64,000 nt of DNA from Helichrysum umbraculigerum (Eukaryota > Streptophyta > Magnoliopsida > Asterales > Asteraceae): positions 62,430,001 to 62,494,000 of the forward strand of contig CATIUR010000006.1 of assembly GCA_949592205.1 (NCBI GenBank), written 5' to 3'. Under the pieces are notes generated by a model. It worked only from the letters and a program-made list of their open reading frames with translations, made no database searches and had not been told where the DNA came from. Position 1 is the stretch's first letter. Every line of letters starts with the position of its first letter. The position numbers and the translations under genes were made by a program. Positions 20,933 through 33,714 of this stretch are shown one piece after another.

Positions 20933-21996
20933 TGGAAGAAAGTAGTGAAATAGAAGAAGTGTATGATGTAATCGAAACAGAAGAATATACAGATAAAAGA
21001 TTAATTTTTAATCCACAAAAACATGATAAAATAAAACAAACACATTTTTCTATAACAAAAGATAAGATATTTAAAAAGCCACTCATGAGTAAATTAAACA
21101 TGCAAAAGAAAGAAATAGCAGTTATATCACAAAGAGAACATGCCATAGATATAAAACAGATACAAGGAAGTACTAGAATTCCATTGCTAAGAAAAGAAAC
21201 AATATATGAAGAAATAGAGAGAATTAAATCAAAACATACTTATAAATATGTGGAATTAGCAGCAACAGAAATAATAGTAAAAGCCAATTTTAAGTAAGGA
21301 ATAGATACTCCTATAGAATTATTATTAGTAGATGAAAGAATTACATACCCAAAAGAAAAATCTATAATAGCAAAATTAGTAGGAAATCTTATATATCAAA
21401 AAGTTATATTCACAATTAAACCTAATTATAGCATAAGCTTATCAGGTCAGAATTTAAATATGAGTTATAATCTACATTGGAAATTATCAGGAATAAACAT
21501 GGTACCAAATTCTAAAGTAATAACAGTATTATTCAAAAATGCTTATATTATAAGTACAACACATGAAATTAGAACTAAAAATAGACTAAGTCCCATAACT
21601 ATAAATGAATCTTTTAGAGAATCAATAACCCCTGCCAAGGAAGAAAAAATATGATTTTTAGAAATAGACAATAATAAGCCATTACAATTGGTAGAAAAAA
21701 GATTAAAAAGAAGATATTATGTAAAGATAAGACTTAATGATCAAATTACAATGATTGAAATAAATAATAACAAGGAAACATATATAAGACAATTTCAAGA
21801 AGAAAGAATAAATATAGTAAGAATAAATATAGCAGGAATAGACATAGATGTAAAAACCATAGTAGGAAATAATAAAAATAATAATTTAGGATATGATTTT
21901 CTAGAATTAGTAAAACCATGGCAGAAAAAAGAAGATAAATTTATATTTACTTATAATCAAATTAAGTTAGAAGCCCCTAGAGTGATAATAGAATAG
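20932..21996 (+). pseudogene. pararetroviral movement protein, broken by two stops
   Basis: A single frame of 355 codons with TAA at 21295-21297 and TGA at 21652-21654. The central part matches the caulimovirid movement-protein core: DERITYP, GNLIYQKVIFTIKPNYSISL, FKNAYIISTTHEI, corresponding to the family's DDRI, GNL-YQKF-FTVYP and YAL-NSHH signatures. These proteins form plasmodesmal tubules and belong to the 30K superfamily. The ORF starts by overlap (TAATG) with the preceding one and ends overlapping the protease frame. As it stands the gene is inactive. Confidence 0.82.
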
Positions 21997-22001
21997 AGAC
22001 T

Positions 22002-23455
22002 ATACACATATTATTTAAAATAATCTACCCAGAATACCTAAATAGATATTATAATGGATTATTAGATACAGGAGCAATGATTACAATATTTAGAAATAAC
22101 TGTTTACCAGAATGGAAAAAATTAAAAACCCCTATAAATGTAAGAGGATTTAATGGAGAAGGAAATAGGATAACAGAATACCAAGAAAATGTAAAAATAC
22201 AAATATGGGATAAAATACTAAATATACCATTAGTATATAATTATGAATTAGAAACTAGAGATATAATAATAGGATGGAACTTTATAAAACAATATTTACC
22301 TATGATAGTGAACAAAGAATTTGTACAATTTACTACTCCATGTGATAAAAAGAAGGTAAATGCTAAGATAGTAAAAAATCAAATGAGAAAGGAAGAAAAA
22401 TGGATAAAAGGAGATCCTAAAATAAACCAAAAATTACACTTGAAAAATGAAATTAAAACAATTAGCAATATATTTATATATACATTAGATTTCTTAGAAA
22501 AAATGAATTATAACATTTACATGGAGAAAACCCCTTAGAAAAATGGGAAAAACATAGGACAGAAGTGGAAATAAATCTCATAGATGAAAAAAGTATTATA
22601 CAACAAAAGCCATTTAATAATACGGAAAAAGATATAAAAGAATTTCATATGCACATTAACGAATTATTAAACCAAGACCTAATAAGAAAATCAAATAGTA
22701 AACATAGTAGTAGTGCATTTGTAGTAAATAAACATAGTGAGATAAAAAGAGGGAAAAGTAGAATGGTTATAGATTACAGAAATTTAAATGCCAAAACTAA
22801 AACATATAATTATCCTATACCAAATAAAAATTTAAAAATAAAACAAATACAAGGATATAGTTACTTTAGCAAATTTGATTGTAAGAGTGGATTTCACCAA
22901 ATAAAATTAAAAGAAGAATCAAAACAATTAACGGCTTTTAGTATACCTAATGGATTTTATGAATGGAATGTATTACCTTTTGGATATAAGAATGCAACAG
23001 GGAGATATCAAGCGTTTATAGATAAATATTTTAAGGATTTAGAAAATTGTGTTGTCTATATAGATGATATATTATTATTCACTAAAACAAAAGAAGAACA
23101 CTTACGATTGTTAGAAAACTTTATTTATATAATAAAAGAAAGTGGTATTATACTAAGTAAAAAGAAAACTGAATTATTTAAAACCCAAATAGAATTCCTA
23201 GGAATAGAAATAGATAAAGGAGGAATTAAGATGCAAGAACATATAATAAAAAAGGTTATAAATTTTAATGAAGAAATTAACACTAAAAATGAGTTACAAG
23301 CCTTTTTAGGAACAATAAATCAAGCTAGAGAATTTATACCAAAATTAGCAGAAGAATTAGAACCCTTAAATAAAAAGATAAGTAAGAACATAGAATTTCA
23401 ATGGACAGAAAAGGATAAGGAAGTTATTAGGAAAATAAAAAGAAAATGTGAAAAA
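22002..23455 (+). pseudogene. pararetroviral protease and reverse transcriptase, 5' part of pol
   Basis: The protease active site DTGA is encoded just before 22077, and that frame runs to a stop at 22536-22538. A +1 shift near 22505-22530 leads into the RT frame (22565 onward) with RMVIDYRNLN, SKFDCKSGFHQIKL, LPFGYKNA and the catalytic YIDD at 23057-23068. The frame is then cut at 23455 by a retrotransposon whose AAAAA target duplication lies at 23451-23455. The rest of pol resumes at 54325. RT motifs are intact, but the gene is broken by the frameshift and the insertion. Confidence 0.88.
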
Positions 23456-25934
23456 TGATGGGTGCCAAGAGGTCGGTTGCGATTTCACTCGCGTCGTTGC
23501 GGACCTTCCTCCGGGCACGACCACCAGAGGGTTTTAAAATTTGTATTTGCGGGGCCTAAGTATACCTAGTTACTATTGGTGTATAGCAGCAAGGATGACC
23601 TAGGGTCGTTCTCTGAGTCAGTGTATTGTGGACCGTGGACGAAACAGGCGTACTTATCAATCTAGCGGGTTTTAAAAGATTTTGATTGGGGGTTTGTTTT
23701 TGGTTTTTTATACTTAGGCAGGAAATTTAAATTAAAGCAGATAAAATAAATGTAGACAGCAGATAATCTAGAGAGGGTATTTGCTATGATTTCGGTAGCC
23801 TTATTGATTGGAATGATGTATGATGTATGAAAACGTGTTCTAAAGGTTTGTATTTTATTTATTTCAGGTATCTGTGGAGTAAGCACTAGCCCCCTACTGA
23901 TAGAGTTCTCGATCAATATGTCACTGGGAGACTAGGCTATCCTGATTCTGATCGGAGTAGTTTATCCAGCCCACAACACTAACCGGTGAAGGTATATTGA
24001 CCCTTATATGGGATGAAACCCTGGGTGCATGAATAAGGCGACAAACCAACTCGATGTCCGACCTTTCTTAACCCCACAATAATATCTAATCTAAATAAAA
24101 CATTTAAGACCAAGTTTATAGAGTGTGCTTGATTACTTTCTATCGATGGTTTGGTGAGTCTGGGTGTTGAGTCATGACTCGTGATTCACATAGACCGATA
24201 ACAACGACTCTTTCCGTGATTACTACACTGTACTCCACCGGAGGTGTTTCCATTGATGAACCAAGGACCTAGTCGGTACCAGCTCTGCTGATCACAAAGT
24301 TACCGTTATTCCACAAGGCTTAGTAACTGCGGCTTTTCCTCGGCTTCCACGTGTTAACTACACCGGAGGTGTTGTCGACGCTATACCGAGTAATTAGTCG
24401 ACTTACGGTACCTTACATTGCTTCATAAAGGCTAACCCAGACTACTTAACTAAGTTTGTATTTAAGCATAATATTATCCATCTATGATATAAACCAGCCC
24501 TTACTTTTAAGCCCCAATAAATCCCTAACTTGTCAACAGTGTAATATTCACGTTCAGTTGGAAAACCATATTTCCACGGGCACAGTGTACTTTGCGTTCA
24601 GAGTAGAAAGCAGTATTTCCACGGCTCCAGTGTACTTGGTGTTCAGTTTGAAAACCATGTTTCCATAGCCACAGTGTACTTTGCGTTCAAATTAGAAAGC
24701 AGTATTTCCACGATGACGATGTACTTAGCGTTCATTTAGAAAGCGATGTTTACACTATTAACAAATTAGACCATGTTCATGTTTGACACAGATAACTAAG
24801 TACCTTTGATGGGGTTCGCGACGTCCCATCATTAAGGCCGTAATCACGTTTACTGGTTGAAAGGCGATTAGTTTAATAGGTTTAAAATCATAAACAGAAA
24901 GTGAATCAAAGCACTAATTTTCATAGCATCATTCCAACCAATTTACGACTAACTACGTCATAGCAAACACGCAATATCACTACTCGCTAATCATGGCAAC
25001 CAATCCTAAATCTAGCATGATAACAGTAATAACAATCATCATAATGAAATAGATAAAGGATAGATACAACCGTAATAAGAGCGTAGCTGAATACAACTTG
25101 AACGTTACACGAGCAGAACTCCTAGTACGCGCCAAGCGATATTACAATATTGCCCCTCTAACTAGCCGCTAATCTACTACTAATTATAACCTAATCTAGA
25201 GAGAGAGTAGTGAGAGAAAGTGTGTGTAGTTGCTTGGTGGTGGATTGATTGTTGTTGAAAATGATGAAATGAGGCTTCTATATATAGAGATCGCACAACC
25301 GTATCCGTTGACCGTATCCAAACCATGAAACGCTCAACCGTATTGCAAAGGCGAATAAAAATCACATTTTTATCACCCAAATGCACGATACGACTGAGCT
25401 AGGGTGAATACGGCTGAACTGGGCCGTATACGGCTGTGCATAGGGTGAATATGGCTGAGCTGGCCCGTATACGGCTGAGCACATGCCTTATACGGTCTGC
25501 ACAGGCCGTATACGGTCTGTGTCCAGCCGTATATGGTCTGGTCCAGCCGTATACGGTCTGTGTCCAGCCATATTTGGTCCGTTGGTTCTCCGTTTCTTCG
25601 ATTTGGCGTAACTTCTTCGTCGTTTATCCGTTTTGAGTGATTCTCGCGCTCACGGTTTCGTAATTTCCTAACGAAGAAAATGACATAAGTTAGAGGTCAT
25701 AATTCCAAGTATAGCTTATTTGTGCTTAAATGCGTGAACGGAAGATTCAATGATCGTTTGTGCTCTGTTTTACTCATTTTTAGGTCTTTTTGGTTGATTC
25801 TTGAAACATCGTCTATATTTTAGCCCTTATGATGAAATGTGATGTTTAAGTTCATATTTAAGTGTTTTCATTAATAATTGGGCTAAAATGATGAGATAAT
25901 GGCACACAAAAACATGACTTTTTGTGTGTCATCA
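23456..25934 (-). repeat. 3' LTR of the Athila/Tat-like element
   Basis: 2479 bp. It contains four units of about 60 bp (TTCCACGG...CAGTGTACTTTGCGTTC) at 24540-24740 and a run of CCGTATACGG palindromes at 25400-25590. Close to identical by eye with the split right-hand LTR, so the insertion is fairly recent. Confidence 0.92.
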
Positions 25935-28343
25935 AATATCCCACACTTAGACTTTGCTTGTCTTCAAGCAAAACTCAAAATTCTCACTTGCTTTTAGGAA
26001 AAACATTTTGAAAACACGAGTTTATTTTTGGGGTGAGTCAAAATATATCAAAAACAACCATCTCCATATACAAGTAACATATCCTGGAAATAAGAGAAAG
26101 TAAGGTATTCCTTTCAGAGGCATAAAATGATTCTCTTAGGCATGCTTTCAATTCTCGTGATCTTGGAATATACATGACTAGGCGATCTCACAAGGTGGTC
26201 ACTCAATTCACTCAAAAAGTGTTTCGGGTTACCTATCAATCTAATCAAATGAAATCGCACATAAGCCAGTCATGCAACATCCATCGTCATAGGCTTTCTC
26301 GAGAATCATATCTCCACCACTTAGGTGAGGACAGTGCTAGCTATCCCAGGACATTCAGAGTGGGTTGTAATGGCAGGTGAGGGTTACGGGGTATGGATAA
26401 GTGGGAATTTTTAGTTGTTGTAAAGGGTTTTGCTTATCTTAGGACTTCTAAACTTTTGAAAAACATTATTTAAATAACCTTTTTAATGAAAACGGAAACG
26501 GATAACAGTACGGGAAGATAGCTATTTTGACTTCTATCTTTTGAAAATACACGAGGGAATTTATGTCTTTTATAAGAGTGGGAATTTTCGAGAGATTCAA
26601 AGCACTTAGCTTTATTCTATTTTCTTTTCTTTTACTTTTGTTTCTATTTTTGGGCTTCTCTAGGGATTTTATTTTGTTTCTTTCTTTTGCCCTTTTGAAA
26701 TCCTTTTCTTTCTTTCATCTTTTTCATCCTTTTGATGACTTTGCATTTACTTGGTGTCAATTTTTCACACCATAAACTCTCAACTTTTGATTTTTATCAA
26801 GGGAACGCACGCGAGAGAATTTAAGTAAACACTAGTATTTGTGATTTGGAGTGAAAGCAAAAAGGACATTTAAATGACATTTTCCACAAGTTTAAAATTT
26901 CTAAGATAAGTTTTGGTGGGTGTGGAATAAATGGGTTAAGATTTAAAGGGTTTTTGAAAGAAACGAACAGGCTAAGGCTCAATAGGGTTAACTAAGCGGA
27001 TCATCAACACTAAACATGAGTGTTGGAAGGGTTTTGGGCTTGAAGAGATATGATAAAAATGGGTTAAATCCTAAGGAATGTCAAGGTCATCTAACTGCAC
27101 CTATACCGCGTACGGTACTCTGCCAATGTGGTCTCGAAGTGCATACCAGGAGCAAGTTCTAATTCCGGATGCATGCATCGGCACACTCAAACAAACGAAT
27201 AGTGAAGCATTAAAGATGAATGCTTATATTGGCTCAAGATACCTCACTGCAAGTTTTTGGGTTTGTTTGTGCCTAGCCATGCGATGCCCCTCTTAGATTA
27301 TCATTTTAGACCTAAGAAATTCCTATCTTATTTACTCTTAATTTCCAAGATACCCTACTCATATATGAAAATGCTCCTTCTTAAGACATTTTAACTCAAA
27401 AAATTTTAAAAATTTTTAGCAAAAGTGAGTTTTTTTTTTTTTTAAACAAATTGAGGAACATTTTCCGAATTTGCTTTTGGAAACAAGAATCAAACAAGTA
27501 AACCTAAGGTATTCTATACCGTTATCCCACACTTAGAGGAACATTGTCCCTAATGTTCTCTTGAGTTGGGATTTGAGAAAAATCCCACACTTAGAGTTTG
27601 AACATATCGGAAAATGTTACTCAGGTGTTTGTTTTGGGCTGGAATCCCACACTTAGTGATAAGCTGGGGATATGGCATAGACTACTTTAATGAGAATTTA
27701 AAGCTAACAATCATATCAAAAACGAGAGTGAGAACGAGAGAACTCCCCTATCGAAGCGAAGGCGGAAGGATGGAATTCTGGAAGATGCGCTGAATAGGAG
27801 ATCTTGACAAGAATTCTTCTTTAGCGGTGGCTCCAAGAAGATCTTTCGGCTTTAGCGTGCGCAGCTTTACAAATGACAGCCCTGTCCTCCATCTTTACAC
27901 TTCTTTCACTCTCTTGTGAAGATATCTCGTAAGTGTGAACACGTTGGGTATATTTTTACCGACTTCTTATTATAGCTTTTTACCGAAAGTGCCTAAATCC
28001 AGAATGCGAAAAGATGTTTTCTAATTCAAAACGAGTTTTAAGTCATGTCTTTTTAAACGAGTTTGAGCATAATGCGTGAAAGTAGCACGCAAGTACCTCA
28101 AATGCTCGAAACACATGTCTTGTTAAAATTTAATTCCTATTTTCCTGGATTAGGTGGTAAAAGCTGAAGTGGTGTTTTGAAAGCATTTGGTATACCCAAG
28201 TGTGAAAGATAGTCAGAGATATATCACTTCTTGGAATTTAAAAACTAATATTATTAATACTAATACTAAGGATACTTATTGCACGGGTTGCCTCCCGAGA
28301 AGCGCTTCTATTTAGAGTCGAGGGCTCGACTTTTCCTCTTGGA
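25935..28343 (-). other. 3' non-coding internal region of the Athila/Tat-like element with repeated polypurine motifs
   Basis: About 2.4 kb without a convincing ORF. The motif ATCCCACACTTAG (CTAAGTGTGGGAT on the element's strand) occurs at 25938 beside the LTR as the polypurine tract, and again near 27525, 27582 and 27647. A T-rich stretch (26600-26730) and a Gln/Lys-poor, low-complexity composition suggest untranslated DNA. Extra polypurine tracts could prime additional plus-strand starts. Confidence 0.6.
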
Positions 28344-31300
28344 TCAGCCAGAAGAGGATCTCCCAGGACTTGGGATGCGGAATGGAAGTGTCCTGGGGTT
28401 TGGTGGGTAGAATCTCATAAAATGTCGTGTGACGACTTCTGTGATGTTCGGGATTCTTGCCACATGAAGAGGATAGGTATGGAAATGCTCCTCAGCAGTC
28501 CTTTGCAAGTATAAAAGATCCATTATAGCATCTTGGACTGCCTTGGAGATTGGTCCATTAGTGTCCACAAGGGTGGCTCCATCGTGCTCAAGCGTCTCAC
28601 GCACCGGTCGATCTGTCCGTAGGGTGTCCATAAATCCGAAGAAGCGTAGGTGGATGTCCTCATGAGTGGCATTGCTGATATCCTGCCCCAGTTCTTCAAT
28701 GGATCTGAATATGCCTTGGGTCAGCTGTTTCTGATGGTCGGTATATGTGAGTTCTGGTTTCAGGAAGATGTTAATCATCCTGTTGTAAACCTCACGTAAC
28801 CCATTGTGGAATAGCTGTCTGGGCTGCTCCCATAGGATAGAACCGAAAATGTCTTTAAGTTGTTCAGAGACGAAATCTGTAACGTTAACCATCAAATCTT
28901 CTGGAACAGAAGAAGGGATGGCTCGTGCTCTCTCGTCTGAACTGACGTGTTCTAACTTTTCGACGATTATCTGGGCGTGATGCTCGATAGTGCAGCTGAT
29001 GAAAAACCTGTGTGGTGAGGACTCGTCAATGTGATCATTATCGGCCATCGAATCTAGAAGTCCCTTGAGATCCGCCATTAGCTGAACATCTACTTCGTTT
29101 TCAGGGTTCCCAGTAGCATAATCCATGTTGTGTCTGAAATTTTGGAGAAACTCCATCTGTTGGCGCGAATATGGAAATGCGGACTTGATAAGTGCTTGAT
29201 ACACCCGGCCATACGTGGTCTTCTGTGTTTCATAGAATTCTTCTTCATCAGGGAAAGGCTCATCATCGTCTGATGACTCTCCTGCGAGGTCGTTGGCGAA
29301 GGCGTTGATGCGACTAACTAGATGTTGCGGACTCAGGTAGGAGTTGGCTCGATAAACCTCATATTCAGTCTCAATGTCCTCAATAATATCCCTCTGGCGT
29401 TGCGTGTATTCAATAGTAGAATCTCGTATAATCGCGATCAGAGTTCGGAAATCCTCCCCGTGTTCTTCAATAGCACTAAGCATTTCTTCTGGTTCAGACA
29501 CGATCGGGATTTCGGTATTTCCTATAGTAGGAGGAGGGATAATGACTGGAGGGGGAATGATTGGAGTGAGGTGAAGGCGAATGGAGCGGGTATCGATCGG
29601 AACATCAATGAAAACGATATCGTCCTCGTCACTCTCGATTGCTGAAGTGTCTGGAAACTCAACAGCGTTGGTGAGTGGTTGAGACTCGTCGGTGATCTGT
29701 GATACCGGCTGGGAAGAGTCCATCTCGATATCCCTCTCGTCCTGGGAATCAGAATCATCGCTTGGTCCAGATGTACCTCCAAGCTCAAAATGTGATCGAG
29801 GCTCGGATGAGTCAAGGGGTGGAATCCCTCGAGGAGGTATATGTGGCTTAAGTAGAGACTCATCATCCAGGGAGTGGTCAATCGAAGGTTCCTCTGAGTC
29901 GCTCTCCGGTAGAGGGATGAAGTTCAAAGCATAGTCTATCTGCATGATCTCTGCGGTCGGAGGGTGTGTCTCAGGAATGTGTGGCGGTGTAGCTTCCTCT
30001 GGCTCTTCCTCTTCTCCTTCTTCTTCTATCTCCTCTTCTTCTTCCTCAGTTTCCTCTTCTATCTCTTCTTCCTTAGTGTCGGAAGTAATCATGATGGGCT
30101 CGTTAGACATAGGGGTGTCTGGTTCAGAATCATCATCCGTGGTAACTCTTCCTGTCGAAATCGCACATATCTCCGCATGCTCTGTGACAGACTGATCAAC
30201 TTGATCGATCTTGAAGGTGATAGTCTCTCCATGAGATCTAAGACTGATAGTCTGAGAGTAAACATCTATGATAGTGCGTGCGGTGTTCAAGAATGGTCTA
30301 CCTAAGATGATAGGGATATGGACATCCTCCTGAATGTCCATCACTACAAAGTCTGTGGGAAATAGGAACTTATCAACTTGAACCATGATGTTCTCAGCTA
30401 TTCCCTTAGGGTGTCTAATGGATTGGTCAGCTAGCTGGACACTCATTTTGGTCGGTTTAAGGGGTCCTAATTCCAATCTAGTGTAAAGCGAATAGGGCAT
30501 CAGGTTGATACTGGCTCCTAGGTCGGCTAGATAGTGTATCATGCCCGAGTGATAGATCGAACAGGGAAGGGTGAAGCGTCCAGTATCTCCTAATTTCTCA
30601 GGGATAGAGTTCTTTATAAGAGCTGAACATTCCGCGTTCAGTGGGACATTGGGTACTTCGGGTACCTTATCCTTGGTCGATAAGAGTTTCAGGATGTATT
30701 TTGAACTGGAAGGGGTTCGGGACACGGTGTCCAAGAACTTTCCATTGAGACGGAAGTCGTTGACCTTATAGGCTTTCTTAAGATGGCCGGGAAACGGGAT
30801 GCGTACTTCCCTTTGTGGTGTAGGGACAGATGGGGACTCAACTGTCGGCGGGACAGGAGTATCTTCCTTCACTGGAGAAGGAGTGGGAGGTTGGCTCGGT
30901 GTCACCTTCTTGTCTGTAGTACTCATCTGTCTGGCCTCTTCTACGTGTGGGTTCTGTACCGTGTTACTAGGGAGATTACCCTGGGGCCTAGAGTCAAGAC
31001 GTTGGGCTAGCTGTCCTATCTGGGTCTCAAGATTTTTGAGAACGGCCAGTTGGTTCCTAATGAATAGGTCGGTTTGGTCCTGCCTAGCGCTAGTCTTTTG
31101 GTTAATTTGGTGCTGGCCTTGGATGAACTTAGTGAGGGTATCATCCGTACTAGTAATGGGCACTATGGTCTTAGAGGGTTCGGGTGATTGAGCTGCGTCG
31201 GGTGCAGTCAATGATAGCGGTTGGTTATAGGTGAGTTGGGGTTGTTGTTGGTAAGACAGGTACCTAGGTTGGTAGTTGGGCTGAAAGGGTGGTTGGTTCC

Positions 31301-32258
31301 TAGGTGGGTATTGGGTGCCTCTAGTCCTAGGCGGAGAGGTTCGAGCGAAGCCAGGTGGATTTTGTTGGCGAGCTGGAAATTGAGCATAGTAAACCGTTCC
31401 GTCAGCAGGATCCTCGTACTCAACCTGATAACTTTCTGTTGGGAGGTTGGCACAGTTCTGGCATGCATGAACTTGATGGGTGTGCTGGGATGGTTTCTTC
31501 ATTTCACCGATCTGCTTCATTAGGTGCTCGATCTTCTCTGTCAGAGATTTGATAGCTTCGGTCTGGAATGGATTGGGTGCAGCAATCGGTGCTGATGATG
31601 AGGAATGCTCACCAGAGTTCCAGTCGTGATGGTGCATCGTCATATTCTCGATCAAGTTCCAAGCTTCCTCATCGGTGAGTTGCATGAAGTTGCCCTGAGC
31701 AGCGGCGTCAAGGGTAATGCGATGGTTCAGAGCGAGACCGTTGTAAAACGTGCACAGCTGGCTGGTTTTCTCTATAAGGTGGTTAGGGCATTAGTTCAAC
31801 AGACTTTTGTATCCCTCCCATACTGTGTAGATAGACTCATCATGAGCTTGGTGGAAGTTCATAATGTCATTTTTGTACTTGGTTTGCTTAGCCGGAGGAA
31901 AGTACTTAGTAAGGAACTTTGTAGCCATATCTGTCCAGGAGGTGATAGAGCCGGTCTCTAATCCCTCAAGCCAAGTCAAAGTGTGGTGAGTAAGCGAATA
32001 GGGGAATAGGTATAGACGGACTATATCCTGATCAACCCCGTTCTGCTTGTACGAGTTAGTAGTCTGAATGAATCGGTTGATGTGGGCGTTAGGATCGTCA
32101 TGGGGTAAACCATGGAATTGGCAGAATTCCTTAATAAGCTGAACGATATGATGTTTAAGCTCGAAGGACGCACCGTCGATGACAGGATAGCTGATGGGTC
32201 CACCTCGACCTTCAATTGATGGTTTGGTGCTGTCGGCAAGCGTGACACGTGCAGCCAT
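28344..32258 (-). CDS. gag-protease polyprotein with a long uncharacterised C-terminal extension
   Basis: One frame of about 1304 codons from ATG at 32258, broken once by TAA at 31791-31793. The N-terminus is a retrotransposon gag domain of Athila/Tat type (DDPNAHINRFIQTTNSYKQN, RLYLFPYSLTHHTLTWLEGL, KYFPPAKQTKYKNDI). A Pro/Gln-rich region follows, then an aspartic protease with Athila-style DLGASINLMPYSLY near 30525 and IILGRPFLNTART. After it comes a Glu-rich stretch (29990-30080) and about 500 residues of unknown, acidic, helix-rich sequence to the stop. There are no RT, RNase H or integrase motifs. The extension is not a known retrotransposon domain to me. Confidence 0.85.
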
Positions 32259-32485
32259 CGGTTATCGGTTGCGGATGCGTTTCTCCTTGCGGATTGTTCG
32301 GATGATCGTCTCAGGATTGGGTACGAAAGTGAGAGATTCGAATCCGGATGATCGGGTCAAATGTCGTTGTGTGTTGTGGGAAGGAATTTTCGAATGGAAC
32401 AAGGAAAAATGAAAAAAACTAAACTAAACTACGGGATACTAGAAAGAAAAATTCGTCTGGAACGTCTTTAGATCTTACGGCTGAC

Positions 32486-32503
32486 TCCCCGGCAGCGGCG
32501 CCA
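32486..32503 (-). promoter_or_regulatory. tRNA-Asp primer binding site of the Athila/Tat-like element
   Basis: On the minus strand, seven bases inside the LTR end, TGGCGCCGCTGCCGGGGA matches the complement of the tRNA-Asp 3' end with one mismatch. Athila and Tat elements commonly use tRNA-Asp. This confirms the leftward orientation. Confidence 0.8.
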
Positions 32504-32510
32504 AAAAGCT

Positions 32511-33714
32511 TGATGGGTGCCAAGAGGTCGGTTGCGATTTCACTCGCGTCGTTGCGAACCTTCCTCCGGGCACGGCCACCAGAGGGTTTTAAAATTTGTA
32601 TTTGCGGGGCCTAAGTATACTAAGTTACTATTGGTGTATAGCAGCAAGGATGACCTAGGGTCGTTCATTGAGTCAGTGTATTGTAGATCGTGGACGAAAC
32701 AGGCGTACTTATCAATCTAGCGGGTTTTAAAAGATTTTGATTGGGGGTTTGTTTTTGGTTTTTTATACTTAGGCAGGAAATTTAAATTAAAGCAAATAAA
32801 ATAAATGTAGACAGCAGATAATCTAGAGAGGGTGTTTGCTATGATTTCGGTAGCCTTATTGATTGGAATGATGTATGATGTATGAAAACGTGTTCTAAAG
32901 GTTTGTATTTTATTTATTTCAGGTATCTGTGGAGTAACCACTAGCCCCCTACTGATAGAGTTCTCGATCAGTATGTCACTGGGAGACTAGGCTATCCTGA
33001 TTCTGATCGGAGTAGTTTATCCAGCCCACAACACTAACCGGTGAAGGTATAGTGACCCTTATCTAGGATGAAACCCTGGGTGCATGAATAAGGCGACAAA
33101 CCAACTCGATGTCCAACCTTTCTTAACCCCACAATAATATCTAATCTAAATAAAACATTTAAGACCAAGTTTATAGAGTGTGCTTGATTACTTTCTATCG
33201 ATGGTTTGGTGAGTCTGGGTGTTGAGTCATGACTCGTGATTCACATAGACCGATAACAACGACTCTTTCCGTGATTACTACACTGTACTCCACCGGAGGT
33301 GTTTCCATTGATGAACCAAAGACCTAGTCGGTACCAGCTCTGCTGATCACAAAGTTACCGTTATTCCACAAGGCTTAGTAACTGCGGCTTTTCCTCGGCT
33401 TCCACGTGTTAACTACACCGGAGGTGTTGTCGACGCTATACCGAGTAATTAGTCGACTTACAGTACCTTACATTGCTTCATAAAGGCTAACCCAGACTAC
33501 TTAAATAAGTTTGTATTTAAGCATAATATTATTCATCTATGATATAAACCAGCCCTTACTTTTAAGCCCCAATAAATCCCTAACTTGTCAACAGTGTAAT
33601 ATTCACGTTCAGTTGGAAAACCATATTTCCACGGGCACAGTGTACTTTGCGTTCAAAGTAGAAAGCAGTATTTCCACGGCTCCAGTGTACTTGGTGTTCA
33701 GTTTGAAAACCATG
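32511..33714 (-). repeat. 5' LTR of the Athila/Tat-like element, first part
   Basis: Matches 23456-24660 and is cut at CCATG (33710-33714) by the copia element. The remainder is at 53043-54324. Confidence 0.92.

Noticed and set aside
25436..25636. 66-aa ORF rich in Arg/Ile/Tyr repeats (and 53826-54029)
   Set aside because: Translation of the CCGTATACGG palindrome array in the LTR.
29322..31552. Several plus-strand ORFs of 65-130 aa
   Set aside because: All lie opposite the gag-protease ORF, and the Ser/Phe-rich ones are the complement of its Glu-rich stretch.
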